From Acheta domesticus (Eukaryota > Arthropoda > Insecta > Orthoptera > Gryllidae), in NCBI GenBank assembly GCA_031308135.1, contig JAHLJT010000631.1:222509433-222573432 (forward strand): a DNA stretch of 64,000 nucleotides. The letters run 5' to 3'. Both the position numbers and the translations under genes were made by a program. Shown here in pieces: positions 11,778 to 23,147 of the stretch. Under the pieces are notes generated by a model that ran no database searches, had not been told where the DNA came from, and was given only the letters and a program-made list of their open reading frames with translations. The stretch's first letter is position 1. Each line of letters opens with the position of its first letter.

Positions 11778-12293
11778 AAACTAGCTACACAGTCAGCTCA
11801 ACGTCAGCCGCTGTCTGGAGAAGAATTCCAGTGATCGGCTCTTTTGATCGGTAGGTTTCCGTGATTTCTCCAATCAAATCTAGGCAAGTATTTTGTTTTT
11901 AAAGCAGTATTTTAAAGTGAGCTCTACACATTCGTCCTTCGCTGAGAAGCAAGCTGCCGCTCGCCCAATCCCGAAAAAGCTCATGTGCGCGGCCAAATGT
12001 TCGTTTCCTTTGATGCGATCAAAAGATCGACAGGCAGTGAATAGGATGAACATCGAATGTTGGTAGCTCAGCAAATTACGAGCAAATCATCCTACTCGGG
12101 AGTCGGCGAGCAGTGGCGTGGTGGATGATACGTGGTTGGGGAAATCTCCCTCAAGGCGACGTGCAGAGCGGCACTAGATCTCACCATCCAACGCGAGAGA
12201 AACTCCGCCATCTCTCGATATTGAAATCCACTTCACCAGCGAGGTTAATGACTGTAGCAGTTGACGTGACCGGAAACAATCAATCAATCAACT
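11778..12293 (+). mobile_element. SINE-A copy 3, opposite orientation, interrupted
   Basis: 11778-11885 matches the body just after the head (CTGTCTGGAGAAGAATTC, CCGTGATTTCTCC). 12089-12293 matches the distal body and ends GTCAACTGCT-inverse followed by CAATCAATCAATCAA, the AATC tail. The tRNA-like head is missing. About 200 bp at 11886-12088 does not match SINE-A and is either an insertion or diverged sequence. Confidence 0.7.
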
Positions 12294-12654
12294 AACAGCA
12301 GCTCCCATACAACAAAATACTATCAAACGATATGCAAAATTATAGGCTAATATTAAGGTAAGAGGCTATTTTCTAATTGCAGGTTATTTTGGTTTTCTGA
12401 GATGCAACTTTATCCTAAATTTATCAGCATCCACTCTAAGGTACATCTTTGCTTTAATGGAAGTCAACGAAAAATGATTCAAAATTATGGGCTAATATTA
12501 GGCTGTGGCAAAAAATTATTTTAGACCTTATTTTCAAAAGTGTATCTTTTTTCTAAACCTAGCAGCAACTTAGCAGAAAACCAAAGTTAACAAATTTTCA
12601 GAAAACAAAAATTAGGGAACATGGTACTTCATTAGGTAAAATTAGATTTTAATT
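12294..12654. other. AT-rich spacer with a weak two-unit tandem repeat
   Basis: AAAATTATAGGCTAATATTA at about 12334 and AAAATTATGGGCTAATATTA at about 12480 are spaced by 146 bp, but the sequence between matches poorly. Nothing else is recognised. Confidence 0.4.
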
Positions 12655-12885
12655 TTGCATATGCTTAGCGTATGCAAGGAAGATTATCAAAGACGACATA
12701 CGTCGCACGGAAGAATCACGGTTCACAAATTCTCCAAAAGAAAGCAGAGAACAGATGTAGGTACATCCTCATTTGTAAACAGAACAATAGAAAATTGGAA
12801 GGAATTACTTGCAACAGTGCAGGAGACTTTCCCTCAAAACGTCAAAAAAATTAAAAGTAGACGAAATAAATTGTATATTTTTTAG
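12655..12885 (+). pseudogene. 3' end of a non-LTR retrotransposon ORF2 (fragment)
   Basis: A 76-codon frame carries a run of the type RTDVGTSSFVNRTIENWKEL followed by TFPQN and a basic stretch. I recognise this as the extreme C-terminus typical of several insect LINE ORF2 proteins, where 'SFVNRTI..WN.LP' precedes the end. Nothing of the endonuclease or reverse-transcriptase domains lies upstream, so this is a strongly 5'-truncated copy. AT-rich sequence after the stop (to about 13030) may be its 3' UTR. The clade cannot be assigned from this piece. Confidence 0.6.
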
Positions 12886-13683
12886 AATATATTAATATTA
12901 AAAATAATTATTTTATGTTGTTATTTTTAAAAGGTCATGTTTAACATGATAGGGTTAGAACGTTAAATTTATAAAACTGTATTAAGTAATATGTAAATAA
13001 TATAATGTTTTTGTTTCTTTTGTTTATTTGTAGTAACTATTTAGAAAACGCTACCATCAGATATATTTCTACGTTTTGTAAAGTAGTATATTACAAGTTC
13101 TATCATATTGTGGTATTGTTTAGCTGTTTGGGTGCTGCTAGCTTTATATTGCTGGCTGAGGGGTGTGGAAGCAGCCAACAGCCTATTTGGGCAACCTTTC
13201 ACGTCGCTACCTCGACTCCGCCCCTGCAACGTCTCACACTGCTACCCCCCCTCGCCCCGGTTCTCCGCTCCCTCTCACCTGGCCCGCCCGCACCTCAGAC
13301 GCCGGCCATTAGGTAGGGAGACGTGGCGGCGAGCCCAACTGAACGACCCTCTGGACGGCGTCGGGGGGGGGGGGGGCAGAGAAGGGTCCGATACGAAGGG
13401 GCGTAGCTGACGGGCCTCAAGGCTGCTTTTGGTGATAGTTGGCGGATATTTTGGGGGCCCGTGAGTGGACTCCTATCCACTAGAGGACGCAGGAAAGAGA
13501 GCGTGACCTGCGACCAGAAGGGGACAAGGGGACGTCGGGAAAGAAAGATAATGCTGGGGCCTCGGTTTTCGAAAACGTTTGGTTCTGTTTATAAAAGAAG
13601 AATAAGAATTACAAATCGTGCCTGAATTATGTAAGGGTTCCGTAGATCCAAGACGAAGGCATTAAATTTAAGGGACCGTGAAG
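12886..13683. other. AT-rich then GC-rich spacer
   Basis: 12886-13130 is AT-rich, probably LINE 3' sequence in part. 13190-13520 is GC-rich with a G homopolymer run at about 13365-13377. Frames on both strands here are composition artefacts with no motif. Confidence 0.4.
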
Positions 13684-13695
13684 AGCTGTGAAAGA

Positions 13696-14274
13696 TTGAT
13701 TGATTGATTCGTGTTTCCGGGCGCGTCAACTGCTCAGGTCATTAGTCCCATACGTGTAGTGCGTGTTTTCCCCCGCGATGATCTTTTCCCCGCTGGATGG
13801 CGACATCTGGCGCCGACCTACCGTCGACTAGCGGGGTTTTCCCCCCCAACCAAGTATCTCCCACTGGTGCCCCGCTGGTGGGAGATACTTGGTTGGGGGG
13901 TCCCCAGCCGGGACAAGTTGTAATCTCCCGACCGGTCTCCCGGCATGTGTGGTAGTGTAGTGCATGTTAGTGTAAGTGTGTGTGTAAGAGGGAGAGGATA
14001 GAACAAGGATGAGGAAGGAAAGATCGCACGCGGTCCGTGGCCCGTTTGTTAAGGTACTGCTCCGGCATTCGCCTGGTGTTGATCGGAGAAACCACGGAAA
14101 ACTACCGATCAGAGCAGCTGGCCGCTAGAATTCTCCTCCAAACAGCCACTGAATTCGACATAGCTGACAAGCTAGTGCCGAAAATCCTGCCGCCGTCGGG
14201 ACTCGAACCTAGGACCTCCCGGTCAGAGGGACTGCAGTGACATCAGGTTGATGCACTAAGCCATCTCTCCCGGT
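13696..14274 (-). mobile_element. SINE-A copy 4, reference copy with perfect target duplication
   Basis: This is the best-defined copy: 579 bp between identical 12-mers AGCTGTGAAAGA at 13684-13695 and 14275-14286. On the minus strand it starts CCGGGAGAGATGGCTTAGTG (A-box-like), has the B-box-like GGTTCGAGTCC about 50 nt later, then a body with CCACGGACCGCGTGCGATC, and ends in AATCAATCAATCAA. SINEs of this type are transcribed by RNA polymerase III from the internal boxes and moved by a LINE; the partner LINE is unknown. A 23-bp inverted duplication peculiar to this copy lies at 13842-13900. Confidence 0.9.
13842..13900. repeat. Perfect 23-bp inverted repeat, 13-bp loop
   Basis: Left arm 13842-13864 (CCCCCCAACC then AAGTATCTCCCAC) is exactly complementary to 13878-13900. 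Other SINE-A copies keep only the left arm and continue directly to a CAGCCGGGAC block, so the right arm is an extra inverted copy. Confidence 0.95.
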
Positions 14275-14286
14275 AGCTGTGAAAGA

Positions 14287-15864
14287 AAATAATATCACTT
14301 TTGCACATTCAAGAAAGGACATTACTAATATATCTAAAATTAGCAAGAAATCAAAAAGTGATTATTTTCTATTATCAGAATATCCTGTGATGTACATAGT
14401 AGGTTTTACTTATTCAACACAATATACAAGAGAATGAAGCAGATTTGTGCCTAATGTGTGTAATATTTTCTTTTATATGGATGTAATTAAAAAACACTTA
14501 ACATTCACAACACACAACATTCAATTCCATACCTTTTAAAGTTTAGCTAAATTCTCGTATTAAGACGAGTATTGCACTATTAAGGTTTGTTAAACGGTTT
14601 AAACTTGGCAGGATCGTTCTAAAGACGCAATCAACAGTGTAACGTTCTTGCAAAACGTGATTTGTATGATATGTTCAGTATGGGGCGAATCAAACTTTCA
14701 TAAGTTAAAAATATTTATTACTTCGTCTTAATAATAATAAATAAGAGTACATCCGAACTTTAAATTGTGATCGGTAATACTTCAACATGTAAGTCTTTCT
14801 TGACGTAGACAAAATGTGTTTTTGTTAATACTATCCCATTGTGTAAATGAGACCGCTTTGAACATAAATACATGCATGATAATCTCTGAGAATTCACAAT
14901 TATCTAGTGTCAATAGATAATGTGGAATCTGCAGTTCATATTTGTATATATTGGCGTATGGCATGTTTAAAAATAACTTTTCTTTTTAGAAATGGTGATA
15001 CAAATACGTTCAGGTAAAAATTTGAGTCACATTAAATTTGCTGAAAATATAGAAAATAATTTTATTTTAGAGTATTATTCAACATTATGATATACAGACG
15101 TTTTATAAAAATCAAGGCCGAAGTGAAAGTAAAGTACTCATGAGAAAATGCACACACGAAAAGTGTCTCATTTATACCACTCTGTCACATTGCCTTTGAA
15201 TAATTCGAAAACATCTTCCACTCAACTTACGTAAAATGGGACCTCGTAGTAATGGAAGCATATGCGTTCATTTATCATGCTGGGCATTTTAACCAGCAAA
15301 CAAATACCTACTAAACATTAAAGTGTGGGTGAGTTTTAGGTGGGAGGTTAACTGCTTGTTAATATGTCATTCTGGAAAAACCACCAGAATTATCATTCTG
15401 CAATGTAATGTCGCCATAATAGCAGTGTTCATAAGAGTTTCCGGACTAACCAAATAGGCCTATTATAAACACTGTAGCTATTTAGTTTTCACGAGGAAAT
15501 TGTAACTGATATTTACTAAAATTGTTTTAATGCGAACCTCCTGCCTCAAATAATGTCAAATGGTGCATTGAAGTCTCCGGGTGTTACCATAGCAACCAAT
15601 TATGTTGAGCCGAGTCTTAAGATCAGGCGTGTCAAATCACGTCTGCACGGGTTAAGCCCGCCTAGTAAAAATCGGCGGTCTTGAGAGCACGGGCAACTTC
15701 CTCTGAATCCCCTCTCATTTATCCGCCAAATCCAGAAACGGGTATACAAGCGTAAGCTGAAGCAGTGCGAGGAATATAATAGTGGCTACGTACGAAAATG
15801 CGTTTGCATTTGTTCTATCAAACAACCTAGATTTGAATTATGTTCCCTCCATATTTCCCCCTTC
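14287..15864. other. Unassigned AT-rich sequence
   Basis: No gene, RNA or repeat recognised. The patch near 15600-15700 is richer in GC but has no readable structure. Confidence 0.4.
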
Positions 15865-16232
15865 GCATATCTTCCCCAGCAGGACACGGCCCCCATCGGG
15901 TCCAGCCCTAAACTCTCTACTGTCTTCAAGACATGTGGCAGTGTAATGCACACATGTGTGCATTAAGTGCGTCTGTATGTGTACGTAGGGGGGATAGAAT
16001 AGGAAGGGGAAGGAAAGATCGTGCGCGGTACATGACCCGTTTGTTGAGCTATTGCTGCGCCATTCCCCTGGTATTGATCGGAGAACCCACGGAAAACGAA
16101 CAGCCGGCAGCTAGAATTCGCCTCCAGACAGCGCCTGAATTCGACGAGTCGAAAATCCTCCACGGACGGAAATCGTACCCTGGGATCTCCTGGGGAGAGT
16201 CACTACAGAAACAGCTGCAATGCTAGCTCCGC
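15865..16232 (-). mobile_element. SINE-A copy 5 (partial)
   Basis: It retains the central and head-proximal body: CATGTGGCAGTGTAATGCA, GAAAGATCGTGCGCGGTAC, ATTGATCGGAGAACCCACG and a GAATTCGCCTCCAGACAG block. The distal third with the AATC tail is missing and the head end is degraded after about 16190. Confidence 0.75.
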
Positions 16233-16424
16233 GCTAATCTCAGTCGGTGTTTTTTTCATACTTTTATTTACCATGTGCTGATCTGATCGACTATTCGTGC
16301 CCACGTTAAAATAGCGCGACCGTATCAGTACAACCAGTAATTTTTCCTGTAAGATAAGCATACCCAAACCACCCATTTGAACGACAGGATTTTCCTCCGC
16401 GTTTTGCAGATTCTGTCTGAGTGC

Positions 16425-16620
16425 ATCTCCCGCTGGCTCGCGTGCGCGGGCGAGGGCCCGCGAGCGCGGGCGCGGGCGCTTGCGGGCGCTTCCGGCCGCG
16501 GCGCAGGCAGCGGAACGCCCTCGCAGCACGTGTCTCCCCCGCCCCTGCGTGCGTGACACGCTCAGCACTCGGAGCTGCCCCGGGGCCGTGAGCAGCGCTG
16601 CGGCGCGGCGGTCGCCAACC
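16425..16620. other. CpG-rich block
   Basis: Dense CG dinucleotides (runs such as GCGAGCGCGGGCGCGGGCGC) lie in an AT-rich setting. It may be regulatory, such as a promoter or first exon of an unseen gene, or a GC-rich repeat. No core promoter element was recognised. Confidence 0.5.
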
Positions 16621-16680
16621 TTTTACACATTGCGAACCACTAAATCAACAATTCAACGTTGTCGATGACCACTACCATCA

Positions 16681-17434
16681 TTAGGGCCCGGTTTTTTATG
16701 ACCTAAAAGTGTTAGAAATATGTCAGCATTTATGACCTAAACAATGTGAAAATATGACCATAAATATGACTTAAAAAGTTTTTGGTTGCATTTTCGAAAC
16801 CTTCAAAATTTTTCCAGTGTTTAAATACCCATTATATAAAAAATATGCTTTTGAAATCTAGCACATTCACAATTCACGCCTTATCCTTGGTGCCCCGTGA
16901 AGACAATTCACCTTGCTAAAGTTATTAAATAAATTTTATAGGAGCGGTTGACCTTGGCACAATGCCTGACAAAACTAAACTAGCACTTGCTTCGCATTTG
17001 GTGCTTTCTACGCTTTCTTATTCTCCGTATATATAGCTTACCCTCCTAATTCACATACATATATATTTATAGGGAAGACAGAAGTACCACAAAATATATA
17101 CCACAAAAAATTGTAAGAAATTAGATAATAATTAGATATGAAAAATCTCTCTGTGACGACTCAAAGCAAGTTCACGACAGTGGAAAAAATAAAAATAAAA
17201 AAGATAAAAATATGTCCAAAATACAAAAATTCTTAAAACATATGAGCATAAATGAAAAATTCATGGAAAATGACTAAAGGGTTAAACAAAGCCAAATTAT
17301 GACTTATGACTTATATGACAAATAAAAATTGCATAATTTTTAGTCATTGTAGATAAAATCATATTTATCTTACCTTTTGCATGGAAATAACGTAAAGAAA
17401 AAAATATATGACAAGTCATAAACATCCGGGCCTA
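16681..17434. mobile_element. Non-autonomous DNA element with ATGAC subterminal words
   Basis: The left end TTAGGGCCCGG..TTTTATGAC mirrors the right end, which reads TTAGGCCCGGATGTTTATGAC on the minus strand. Inside both ends the word TATGAC or ATGACC recurs many times (for example near 16697, 16729, 16754, 16768, 17281, 17301-17318), as expected for transposase-binding subterminal repeats. Size is about 750 bp. It has no transposase frame, and the superfamily is not assigned. Confidence 0.7.
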
Positions 17435-20293
17435 ATCATAATTGTTAGGTGTTGCAAGAATTGCTGCAACTTGCCACTGGTTAAATATCAATTTTATGTT
17501 AATTTTCATAAATTTGATTTTATTGCAAAGAAAGGATTATATTGTCTTCATAACTTATTCACTTTTATTAAAATTCCTAGAAACAAAATTGTTGCACTAA
17601 TATCGTGCTTTGGTGAACCTGTGTAAGGAACTTAAATCGTGGAACGTTTCCATAATTATGGTACTCTGGTGATACTGAACGGAGACCGGAGACAAAAAAT
17701 AAAATACGACAATTTAAGATATGCGAGTACTTTTAAGAGTATAATGTTTCTGCGGAACCCAGTAGCACACATTGTCATTGAGGTAGACCTTTAGCAAGTC
17801 ACAGTGGTGTTTTGCAAGAAATCCGTTCACACTAAAAGGTCCCTATTATACTGTAATACAGTAATAGAGTTGGAATAAATTGATTTTTAGAAAACAGTAT
17901 ATTGAAGGAACGAACCGAATTTAGATAATATGTGAATGACTCTGCGGACCAATAAAATTACGCCAAGGACCAGTGGTGTTTGCCTTCCCCTGCGCTACCC
18001 CTTCACAGCGCGTAAAGATAGGAGCCAGTCCTGCCCAAGACAAATTCCCTTCAGTCCCAGGGCAGTTAACACAATTTCCGCTAGATGGCAGCCCAGTACG
18101 GCAGGAATTCGTGGGTGCGCCGTGGTTTCATGAGCGGTCGCCCGTAGAAAGCGACCACCCGGCGCTCGCCACTTGTGACTGACTCCACTATTTGAATCAT
18201 GATTTCAAGTGCAGATCGTGAAGTTGAATCGTCTAAACGAGGAGAAGAAATTAATTGAAAAACGTGTGCCTGAAAAGGGAAGCCTGTTTCCTTTAAGCTG
18301 GCAGAAAGAGCAAAACGAATGTTTTACAGAGAAATTACTCTAAGAAGGGACCGCTTTGACAGTTACTGTTTGGCTACTGCTGGCAACATGACTACAGGTT
18401 ATGTTCATGAGATTAATTAGTTAATGCGTTTGTTTGAAGTTGGATATCTTGTAAATGACTTGGACACCACCTCCTGCAATGCCATCGTTTCACATGAAGA
18501 ATTTTTGATTCCCCACCTGTCAAAGTGTTCTTTCTTAGAGTAACTTCTCTATATATTACTGATACATATGCAACAACTGTAAGGAACAATGCAGAGGGTT
18601 CAGATGATAATCTTTTTACTAAAAAGTTTAGCAATATTGATTCGGAAAGAATGAATAAAATTCTTATGATTCGAAGTTTCGAAAAGACATATGAATATTT
18701 AATAATTAATTATTTTGGAAAAACATTAAATTATTTTACGCACGTTTAGCAATAATATTATCCGAAAAGCTCATATTTGTTGCTTACGTGGATATTACAT
18801 TTATACTCCAAGACACGACACATGCACACTCATGCACATGCACGACCTCTCTTCCACAAGGAACGAAGTGAAACCGTCAGGGTTATTGCACAGGTCTGTG
18901 AATTAGCTTACTGCGAGCACAGAACGCTGGAATTTAAGGTGGTATGTTCATGCCAGTCGCTAGTCAAACACTCAATCACTCACAGATTATTACCTATTAC
19001 ATCTACAGATTGAAATGGCTTCTTGTGAACGTGAACGGAGCATTTAAATAATTATTTGTAAATAGTTAAAAGAGAGGTATTGAATAGTTACTATAGAAAA
19101 ACAATGTTTACTAATAAATTTCGTATCTCGCATGATTTTTCACTTTCGTAAGTTGGCAATACCTACTAGAGGTTAGGTTGACTTCGACGCCCGTACTTTT
19201 CTTTCTTTCTGCGTTGAATATTAGCGCACATTGTTTACAATTAAAGTGAATTATACTCAAATAGTATGTGCTTGTGTGGTACAAAATTTTAAGTAAGGTT
19301 GGTTTTATCTCGTACCCTAAAAGAAACAGTGGTGACAATAACATGATTTGTACAGCATAACTCTTAGGTCGAAAGTCACTACTTCCGGTTACGATGAATT
19401 TCGCAGTAGGTTTTTATCAATTACTCCTCAGAATGCTCGTTGAGCTATGTTACATTTAATACCACCTGATTCCTAAAAAAGTACTGCTTATTGAATAAAA
19501 GAAAAAACTACTTCCACCGTATAACTTCAATAACCTAAAAAAAAACTAAGCCCGCGAAAGTTTTTCCGTAAGAACCTGTACTAATTTACACGTATTTAAC
19601 TCAAAAGCTGGGTCGTTAAGGGCCATTTTTTAACATATTTAAGAACAGAGATTTTGCTTTCCTTAAAATATTTTTTGGGGGTACTTCACTGTGTCGATTT
19701 AAATGGTTCACCATTTTGTCCTCTACGAGGCACCCACGGACAAATTTCTCTGAGGAACCTTCCTTGGGCTGGTTGCAAATCTATCTTTCTTACAATTACT
19801 GATTGTCGTCGAATTAACTATTTAAGTCCCCTTTTTAAAACAAAATGGTCGGGGCACATCTAAATAAAACATAACCAATAATATATTTTACATTTCTGAT
19901 CTACACTTTTTTACCAAAAAGTCGTTTCGGCAATTATTTGTTCCCATCTCACGTTTATGCAATGAAACAGACGATAAATAGAACAATTTATTTGTGATTT
20001 TTTAATTATATCTTTGTAACTATTATTTATTTTAAGTAATATTTTTAACATATTGTAATATATTTTGCCAATTCTCACATAACTGACTTTCACATAACGA
20101 ATTTAGTACTGCAGCGCAAGACTTTTAAGAAGACTACGAAATTTTCTCAACTACGGCCACTAGAGATGTATCCCTTAGCTTTTGTTTTGTGACAAAAACA
20201 CTGACAAATACAGGTATACCAGCTGAATCAATGCACTGAAAATTTTCTCTGTAATGCTCAACATGATAAAGTGGTAAATATATCAAAGCTATT
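17435..20293. other. Unassigned sequence
   Basis: The longest featureless stretch. Several 60-78 codon frames occur on both strands without motifs. A CTCF-like word at 18078 is listed separately. Confidence 0.4.
18078..18091 (+). promoter_or_regulatory. CTCF-like motif (weak)
   Basis: CCGCTAGATGGCAG agrees with the general CTCF core consensus at 13 of 14 positions. One such match in 64 kb is only suggestive. Confidence 0.25.
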
Positions 20294-20324
20294 AGTCTCT
20301 TTTGTATTTTACAAAAGAGAGACT
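20294..20324. repeat. Short hairpin
   Basis: AGTCTCTTTTGTA is followed after 3 bp by TACAAAAGAGAGACT: a 13-bp arm with a 2-base bulge. Its function is unknown. Confidence 0.7.
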
Positions 20325-20468
20325 ATTGCTTTATTATTGGAAAAAGTCAAGAAATGAAATGTTTGATCCGATTAGGAACCGTTCCCGGAGTCTTCTGCTA
20401 ACTACAAAGGGTTTCTGCCGACGGAGCTACAGGGTACGGTTTTCAGTCACCACGTTTTATGCATTAGC

Positions 20469-20501
20469 ATCGTTCTGGTACGACGTTTTAACCAGAACGA
20501 T
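20469..20501. repeat. Short hairpin, perfect 11-bp arms
   Basis: ATCGTTCTGGT and ACCAGAACGAT are separated by 11 bases. There is no T-run to suggest a terminator and no flanking gene. Confidence 0.7.
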
Positions 20502-21343
20502 ACGGAAGGCATCACGGCGTCTTACAAGCGAGGCATCATGGTGAATTTCATGAATGATTTGCAATTACTTTACTTTCAAATAAATTAAGTTAAAGGAATT
20601 AAAAAGTACATCCCAAAAGTACAAAGTGAATTTCTCAAAGTGACCCTGAATTGATAGATACCAATATAAATACTGGTAGATTCCGATACGAGTTCTTTAA
20701 ATAGCCACTTGTTCATTATGTTAGGGAAGGTATTAAATTGAAGTGATCTAAAACATCATGCTAATATGTCGTCTACTTATGAGAGCACGAAAGTTATTAC
20801 GGGAACTTTGTAACGAGTAATAATATGTGTATACTGGATATATTATTGTGTATTTTAGGTAATAAGTTTCGTATAATATGTTTCTCCGTATAGAGAAAGT
20901 CGTAATTTAAAAATGTTTCATTTGGCCGTTAATCATTCCATTTACGCCACTACAAATTACAAGTCTCTTAAAGTATACGAGCGTGAATTTATCTCACCAT
21001 TGGAAGCCAACAACTGTTTATTTTTTGCTGGTATGTATGCTAGTTGTATGAATCATTGCCTATGGCTTGAGGGTAAAAACGGAGTGGTCAGACGAGAGCA
21101 TAATTTTGCACTCACGCAGGCATGCACGTTTATAAGCGATTTAACTGCGCTGATGGTGTGTTTAAGAAACTTTCGTTGCCACTTCGTTCTTTATTTGAAA
21201 ACGACCGTTTAAACTCATCTTCGCTGCCCCTAGATCGAAGTCCAATTAGTGAGAAACATCTTTAAAAGAAACAGTAAAATATAATCTTTAAAGAACGCTG
21301 CTTTTGCCAATACGTGTCGGTTCCAAAAGGAAAGTTTGGTTTA
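20502..21343. other. Unassigned AT-rich sequence
   Basis: A 99-codon frame at 20913-21212 has no recognisable domain. Nothing else is seen. Confidence 0.35.
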
Positions 21344-21639
21344 GTTGATTGATTTTTCCGGGTTTTCGGGTGCGTCAACTGCTGTGATCATTTGTTCTGT
21401 AAATGTAGTGCATGTTTTATTACGGGAAGTGGCGGAGTTCCTCCCCCAGTGGAGAGCGAGAAGCGGCGCGTCCTGCTCGTCGGCTTGCAAGGTGTTCCCC
21501 ATCTCCTCATTCCATCGGCGCCTCAGCAGGGACAAGCTCTGGCCTCCCATTAGACTTCCGACCTGTATAGTAATGCAGTGTACCCAAGTGTGTGTGTCTG
21601 TATGTGTGTGTGTAAGTAAGGGATGGGGATAGAACAAGA

Positions 21640-21745
21640 AAGAGAATGAATGAGAGAGAATGAATGAGAGAGAATGAGTGAGAGAGAATGAATGAAAGAG
21701 AATGAATGAGAGAGAATGAATGAAAGAGAATGAATGAGCCTGTAG
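21640..21745. repeat. Microsatellite GAATGAATGAGAGA-type, inside SINE-A copy 6
   Basis: Repeated GAATGAATGAGAGA/GAATGAATGAAAGA units occupy the purine-rich spot between the GTAAGTAAGGGATGGGG word and the distal promoter-side body. Confidence 0.9.
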
Positions 21746-21810
21746 TCCGTATGTTTGTGTACTGCTTTGACATTCGCCTGGTGTTGATCGGAGAAATCAT
21801 GGAAAAGTAA

Positions 21811-22227
21811 GACTAGAAGGCCAATGTACACAACATATCACGTACTTCTGAAGATAATTTGAAACATTATTGGAACCATGGCTGAACAGATTACGAAGCC
21901 ATCTTATTACACAGAACTTCAAATACATTTAATTCACTAATCACCAGTAGGAAAATGCGCTGCAGGGGACAAGTAGTCCTCTCCAGAATAAAATATGGAC
22001 TCTTTAAGTTAAGCTATTTTGTTCTGATTTAATATTGCATCCAATTTCATTATTGTTTTGATTTAACGTAGTATCCAATTGTACTATGATTTAATTTAGC
22101 ATTGTACCCAATTCAAATATTAAGCTTGAATAATGTACTAGTAATTTTGTAATGTATCTATAACTGTAGAAGTCGCTAATAATCACGTTTTTGATGGGAC
22201 TATAAATTAATTAAATAAAAACACTAG
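21811..22227 (+). mobile_element. Insertion in SINE-A copy 6, possibly a LINE 3' end
   Basis: Unrelated to SINE-A. It ends GGGACTATAAATTAATTAAATAAAAAC, an A-rich end of the kind LINE 3' tails show, and the word ACTAGA flanks it on both sides. No coding frame survives, so identity is tentative. Confidence 0.4.
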
Positions 22228-22345
22228 ATTTCGACCTAGCTATGTAGCTGGTGTCAAAAATCCTGACGCTGTCGGGACTACCACCCCCCGTCAGAGGCAC
22301 TGCAGTGACGCGAATTGATGCCCTGAGACACCTCACCCAGATTTG

Positions 22346-22724
22346 GTTTGAAGAAAGTGACTCTAAATACTTGGCAGAAGGGGGAATAAAGAAAGCACTG
22401 TTTTCTGATTCTACTTCTCTTTTTCGCATAGATTTGTCACATCCGAATTTTTGATACCTTTTTCCTTATATGTATTCATAGTAGCAACACACTCAAATCA
22501 GAAAGTATAAACTAAGTAATTTCAGAAAAGGCAAAGAAAATAATTTCAATATATTTCAAATAATATGAAAATATTTCAAATCATTTGAAATAATAAACAC
22601 TGTCATAAAAGAAATAAAAAGTAAAGAAAAATAAGAAGACAAAAATAGAAAAAAGACAAACAAGAAGGGGGAAAGTGAAGTGAGAGGAAGCCAAGAAAGC
22701 ATTGACGCAAAATAGGCTGGCAGG
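22346..22724. other. Unassigned AT-rich spacer
   Basis: Contains a small palindrome TATTTCAAATCATTTGAAATA near 22571. Otherwise nothing is recognised. Confidence 0.4.
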
Positions 22725-22965
22725 AACATGGCGCACGGCGGGCGTTTAAAGAACCGTGTGGAAAGACGCAGTTCTCGAGAGCGCTTTAATCGCCGGAGAG
22801 TGGCGCGCGCTCTGGCGGAGGGTGTCAACAGCGCCCGCCGCCCCCCCTCCCTGCCCGCTTCAATATTTGCGCCGGAACTCCCCCGCGGCGCCCCCATGCC
22901 CCGCCCTCACCCGCCGCCGTCGCCGCCACTCGCTGCCAAACACGAACAAAGTCCGCTGTCTTCGT
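22725..22965. other. CpG-rich block
   Basis: GC-rich sequence with many CG dinucleotides (GCGCGCTCTGGCGG, CGCCGCCGTCGCCGCC) between AT-rich flanks. Open frames occur in two phases on both strands, which is a composition effect. It may be regulatory. Confidence 0.45.
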
Positions 22966-23147
22966 GGAAGAGTTTTGCGGCACATCAAATTATTCTCCTA
23001 CGCTCACCGCTCTTCTTCTAATATTACTAGCGATTGGCTGTCGGAGACCCATTCTATCGGAGTTTTTATTATCCAAAAAGAAGAATGTGTAATATACATT
23101 CTTAAGTGAATTCAGAGCATACAATATTTTGCGAAGTCAAAGGCTCT

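Larger units (their letters stand above)
21344..22345 (-). mobile_element. SINE-A copy 6, interrupted by about 420 bp
   Basis: 21344-21806 holds the tail (TGATTGATT), a GCGTCAACTGCT block, a microsatellite at the usual internal site, and ATTCGCCTGGTGTTGATCGG. 22231-22345 resumes with TTCGACCTAGCTATG and finishes with the head region (TTGATGCCCTGAGACACC). About 60 bp of SINE sequence is lost at the junction. Confidence 0.8.
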
